Shown: piece after piece, positions 5,111 through 6,724 of the stretch
Position numbering within the stretch: position 1 is the first letter of the stretch
How the letters are laid out: each line of letters starts with the position of its first letter
NCBI GenBank assembly: GCA_002049885.1
Contig: MVCS01000075.1
Span: forward strand, 1 to 6,724
Length of the DNA: 6,724 nt
Direction of reading: 5' to 3'
Source of the DNA: Planctomycetales bacterium 4484_123
GTDB taxonomy: Bacteria; Planctomycetota; Phycisphaerae; SM23-33
Notes under the pieces: model-generated
Seen by the model: only the letters and a program-made list of their open reading frames with translations
Told to the model about the DNA's origin: nothing
Database searches by the model: none
Position numbers and translations under genes: made by a program

Positions 5111-6127
5111 TCAGCTCGCAGCCTGGCGCAGCAGGCGCTTGAAATCCTCCACCATGGCCACGGGCGAGGGATCGATGCCGGCGGCGACGGCCAGCTCGTA
5201 ACTCGCCCAGTCACCCACCAGCAGCGTGGAGAAGATCCTGTGGGCCAGTCCGCCGCCCTCGATGGTGACCACCGTGCTCTTCAAGCCCTTCGCGGCGAGC
5301 ATTTCACGGGTGATTTCCTGGCGGGCGAGGATGCGGGGGTCGTCGGCAGGGTCGGACAGGAAGATGAGGTGGAAGTCGCCCTTGAGTTGCGTCCAGCCAA
5401 TCATCTCGTTGTGGTTCAACTCGGGCAGGACGTTCCAGAAGGCGGGCGTCTTGGCGTTCTCGTTGAACTTTATCTTCCAGATGCGCGCCACCGTGGCATA
5501 GGTGGGGGAGGCATAGACCACCGGCACCGCCGGGCCCAGCTCGGAGGCCACCTGAGTCCCGCGCTGGCGAGCGACGGGCATGAACTGCCGAAGCGAATCG
5601 GCCAGGGCGGCGACCGTCTCGACCGCGCCCTCGGCGGCGATGCCGCAGCGGTCCAGCAGGGCCGTGATGATGCCCACGCCGTAACCCGTGGCGCTGCGGG
5701 GCTGCATGGTCGGCGGGTCGGCGGGGATGGGCACGAACGGCACGCCGTCGCGCCGGCAGCGGCGCTGGAGCTGGCCGCCGGCGGAGACGCCCACCAGGGG
5801 GCAGCCGACCTTGCGGGCCGAGTCATACGCCGAGAGGGCCTCCTCCGTGTTGCCCGAGAAGGAATAGGCGATGACCAACGTCCGCTCGCGGTCCAGGTCT
5901 TCGGGCAGGTCGTAGCTGCGATGCAGGCGGACCGGCACCCGGGCCAGCTTTGCCTCGGCCACCAGCGCCCCGGCCATCCACGAGCCGCCCATTCCCGCCA
6001 CCAGAACCTCGGCGAACGGCCCGCCGGGCACCGCCACGTCCTCGCCGGCGGCCAGGCCCGCCGGAAACTGCCCCGGCGAGCGGCTGATGACGCCCGCCAT
6101 GTCCTGTGGATCCAGATGATGTCCCAT
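5111..6127 (-). CDS. Bifunctional phosphoglucose/phosphomannose isomerase (SIS-domain)
   Basis: This cytoplasmic enzyme interconverts glucose 6-phosphate or mannose 6-phosphate with fructose 6-phosphate, linking glycolysis to mannose-sugar synthesis. It has 338 residues, close to the family's usual length, and two sugar isomerase (SIS) domains at roughly 30-160 and 190-330. Visible motifs are the first SIS loop GMGGSWMAGAL (45-55), the phosphate-binding SFSGNTEEAL (89-98), PRSATGYGVG (143-152), NENAKTPAFWNVLPELNHNE (222-241) and LVGDWASYELAVAAGIDPSP (303-322). E223 and H239 are 16 residues apart, matching the catalytic Glu203 and His219 of the Pyrobaculum aerophilum enzyme. K330 near the end may be the third catalytic residue, but I place it less surely. 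The ATG at 6127 is firm because an in-frame TGA lies three codons upstream; GAGGG is a close ribosome site. The tRNA-His gene and its terminator lie upstream on the same strand. Confidence 0.93.
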   Translation of the reverse strand: MGHHLDPQDMAGVISRSPGQFPAGLAAGEDVAVPGGPFAEVLVAGMGGSWMAGALVAEAKLARVPVRLHRSYDLPEDLDRERTLVIAYSFSGNTEEALSAYDSARKVGCPLVGVSAGGQLQRRCRRDGVPFVPIPADPPTMQPRSATGYGVGIITALLDRCGIAAEGAVETVAALADSLRQFMPVARQRGTQVASELGPAVPVVYASPTYATVARIWKIKFNENAKTPAFWNVLPELNHNEMIGWTQLKGDFHLIFLSDPADDPRILARQEITREMLAAKGLKSTVVTIEGGGLAHRIFSTLLVGDWASYELAVAAGIDPSPVAMVEDFKRLLRQAAS

Positions 6128-6180
6128 TGGCCCTCACCCTGATTGCCGACCCGACGGCAGGGGCCGGCCGGTGCCTGTCC

Positions 6181-6210
6181 AAAAGCAGGCCCTGCTCCCG
6201 CAGGGCCTGC
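6181..6210 (-). terminator. Intrinsic terminator of the tRNA-His gene
   Basis: GCAGGCCCTGC (6185-6195) and GCAGGGCCTGC (6200-6210) form a perfect 11-pair stem with a four-base loop. On the minus strand it is followed by TTTT (6184-6181) and lies 6 nt after the tRNA 3' end. The T-run is short, so some read-through into the isomerase gene is possible. Confidence 0.85.
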
Positions 6211-6216
6211 CAGACG

Positions 6217-6291
6217 GGTGGATGATGGGATTCGAACCCACGACCCCCTGGACCACAACCAGGTGCTCTGACCAACTGAGCTACATCCACC
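6217..6291 (-). tRNA. tRNA-His (anticodon GUG)
   Basis: The minus strand folds into a complete cloverleaf. The acceptor GTGGATG (6290-6284) pairs with CATCCAC (6224-6218). The D arm follows, with stem GCTC/GAGC. The anticodon stem CCTGG/CCAGG encloses TTGTGGT, giving anticodon GTG. The T arm is GTGGG-TTCGAAT-CCCAT. The base before the acceptor is G (6291) and the discriminator is C (6217), the G-1:C73 pair that histidyl-tRNA synthetase requires, which confirms the identity. The 3' CCA is not encoded (the next bases are CG), so it must be added by a nucleotidyltransferase. It has its own promoter and terminator. Confidence 0.97.
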
Positions 6292-6326
6292 ATTTGTAAG
6301 GCCACCTTGCCGACGGCCTCCGAAGT

Positions 6327-6357
6327 AGTTTATCGACGCGGCCAACCGATTTGTCAA
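6327..6357 (-). promoter_or_regulatory. Promoter of the tRNA-His gene
   Basis: A perfect -35 box TTGACA stands at 6357-6352 on the minus strand. The -10 is either GATAAA (6334-6329, 17-base spacer) or TAAACT (6332-6327, 19-base spacer). Either would start transcription near 6320, about 30 nt before the tRNA. Confidence 0.7.
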
Positions 6358-6631
6358 GTCCGGCACCAGGGGCCGAGCGTCCCAAGGACTCAAGGATTGT
6401 GGAACCTTCAAGGAAATATGCCTACAAGACCGAGGCTGGCCCGGCTGTGAAAAATCCGGCCACGGGGCCGTGCCGTGCCTCGGCCGAGGGGGGGCATTCG
6501 TACACGGCACCTCGTCGCCCCCGGCCGGTCCGACTGGAGTATGAAAGCTCTCACCTGCCGCCTCCTGAGGTGCCGACCGGGTCGGGCCGTGGGGCAGAGC
6601 GCAGCAAGTCAAGGGAACAGGAGGCGGCCTC
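6358..6631. other. Intergenic region and leader between tRNA-His and the lipoprotein gene
   Basis: With the tRNA promoter, the gene-free stretch from 6292 to 6631 is 340 bases. I found no convincing plus-strand -35/-10 pair: TTGTGG at 6397-6402 has no good -10 at a normal distance, and TATGAA at 6540-6545 has no -35. Three copies of CAAGGA occur at 6383, 6391 and 6409. A perfect 12-base palindrome CCTCGGCCGAGG lies at 6478-6489, and the crossing inverted repeats described separately lie at 6505-6588. The rest shows nothing I can name. Confidence 0.5.
6505..6588 (+). other. Crossing inverted repeats, possible structured mRNA leader
   Basis: CGGCACCTC (6505-6513) is a perfect inverted match to GAGGTGCCG (6567-6575), nine pairs around a 53-base loop. 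GGTCCGAC inside that loop (6527-6534) can pair with GTCGGGCC outside it (6581-6588), eight pairs with one G-U. If both form together the RNA would be a pseudoknot. A small local hairpin, CCGAC-CGG-GTCGG (6573-6585), competes with both. The element ends 30 nt before the ribosome site of the lipoprotein gene. GC-rich DNA yields such pairings by chance fairly often, so this is only a candidate. Confidence 0.35.
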
Positions 6632-6724
6632 GTGGCCAGAACGGCAATCGTGCTCGTGTCGGTGGGGCTCGTCGTGGGGGCAGGGACGGCCAGTGGGTGT
6701 ACGTGGCGGGACCCAAGCGGGAGT
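6632..6724 (+). CDS. Start of a probable lipoprotein gene (partial, cut by the window end)
   Basis: A GTG at 6632 follows a full AGGAGG ribosome site (6619-6624) with a 7-base spacer, and the frame is open for all 31 codons to the window end. The product begins MARTA, continues with a hydrophobic stretch (IVLVSVGLVVGAG, residues 6-18) and reaches TASGC, with the cysteine at residue 23, then a polar TWRDPSGS. This is the outline of a lipoprotein signal peptide cleaved before the cysteine. The lipobox is imperfect because Ala rather than Leu stands three residues before the Cys, and only one Arg marks the n-region. A plain secretory signal is the alternative. The mature protein is not visible, so no function can be given. 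Confidence 0.65.
   Translation, partial: MARTAIVLVSVGLVVGAGTASGCTWRDPSGS

Noticed and set aside
4913..6142. 409-codon open frame on the plus strand opposite the isomerase
   Set aside because: Its product is rich in His, Gly and Asp with no family motif, while the opposite strand encodes an isomerase with conserved catalytic residues.
6397..6429. Plus-strand promoter built from TTGTGG and TACAAG for the lipoprotein gene
   Set aside because: The spacer is 21 bases and both boxes match poorly.
6478..6489. Perfect palindrome CCTCGGCCGAGG as a regulator binding site
   Set aside because: A single 12-base GC-rich palindrome in GC-rich DNA, with no second copy and no promoter next to it, is too weak to call an operator.
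5470..6612. Minus-strand open frame of 380 codons running through the tRNA
   Set aside because: It spans the tRNA-His gene and its terminator and overlaps the isomerase in another frame; the product is compositionally biased.

Overview
The window is GC-rich DNA from a bacterium that is most likely a member of the Planctomycetota, possibly the Phycisphaerae side. The best evidence is a sigma-70-type factor whose N-terminal block (IPEKIDYVPQGDFDVPGTEE) and region 2.4 look like the lineage-expanded planctomycete sigma factors. A DUF4139-like protein of a kind I associate with the same phylum points the same way. This is recognition from memory, not a database search.

Left part (1-2747, + strand): a tight four-gene run. 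It holds a small protein with a STAS-like outline (6-404, possibly cut by the window edge), an MlaE-type lipid ABC transporter permease (409-1227), an 80-residue Mpo1/DUF962-like membrane protein with a TTG start (1240-1482), and a DegT/DnrJ/EryC1/StrS-family PLP aminotransferase (1494-2747). Gaps are 4, 12 and 11 nt, so it is probably one operon acting on the cell envelope: phospholipid trafficking, lipid metabolism and perhaps amino-sugar formation.

Middle part (2748-4545, + strand): a short AT-rich region carries a good promoter and a hairpin leader for the sigma factor (GTG start at 2986). This is followed by a short DUF4139-like coiled-coil protein (3964-4545) that appears to have lost the middle of its family. 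A strong stem-loop (4575-4619) lies between this gene and the convergent minus-strand genes.

Right part (4546-6291, - strand): read right to left there is a tRNA-His(GUG) with a promoter and an intrinsic terminator, then a bifunctional phosphoglucose/phosphomannose isomerase (6127-5111), then a small cupin (4983-4714) with its own promoter. The final 340 bases before the last gene (6292-6631) hold the tRNA promoter and a region rich in inverted repeats. The start of a probable lipoprotein gene (6632 to the window end) follows.

I saw no mobile element, CRISPR array or defence island. The points most worth a second look are the DUF4139 mini-protein, the sigma factor with substituted -10-reading residues, the STAS-like/MlaE/Mpo1-like cluster without its ATPase, the isomerase behind a tRNA terminator, and a possible pseudoknot in the lipoprotein leader.
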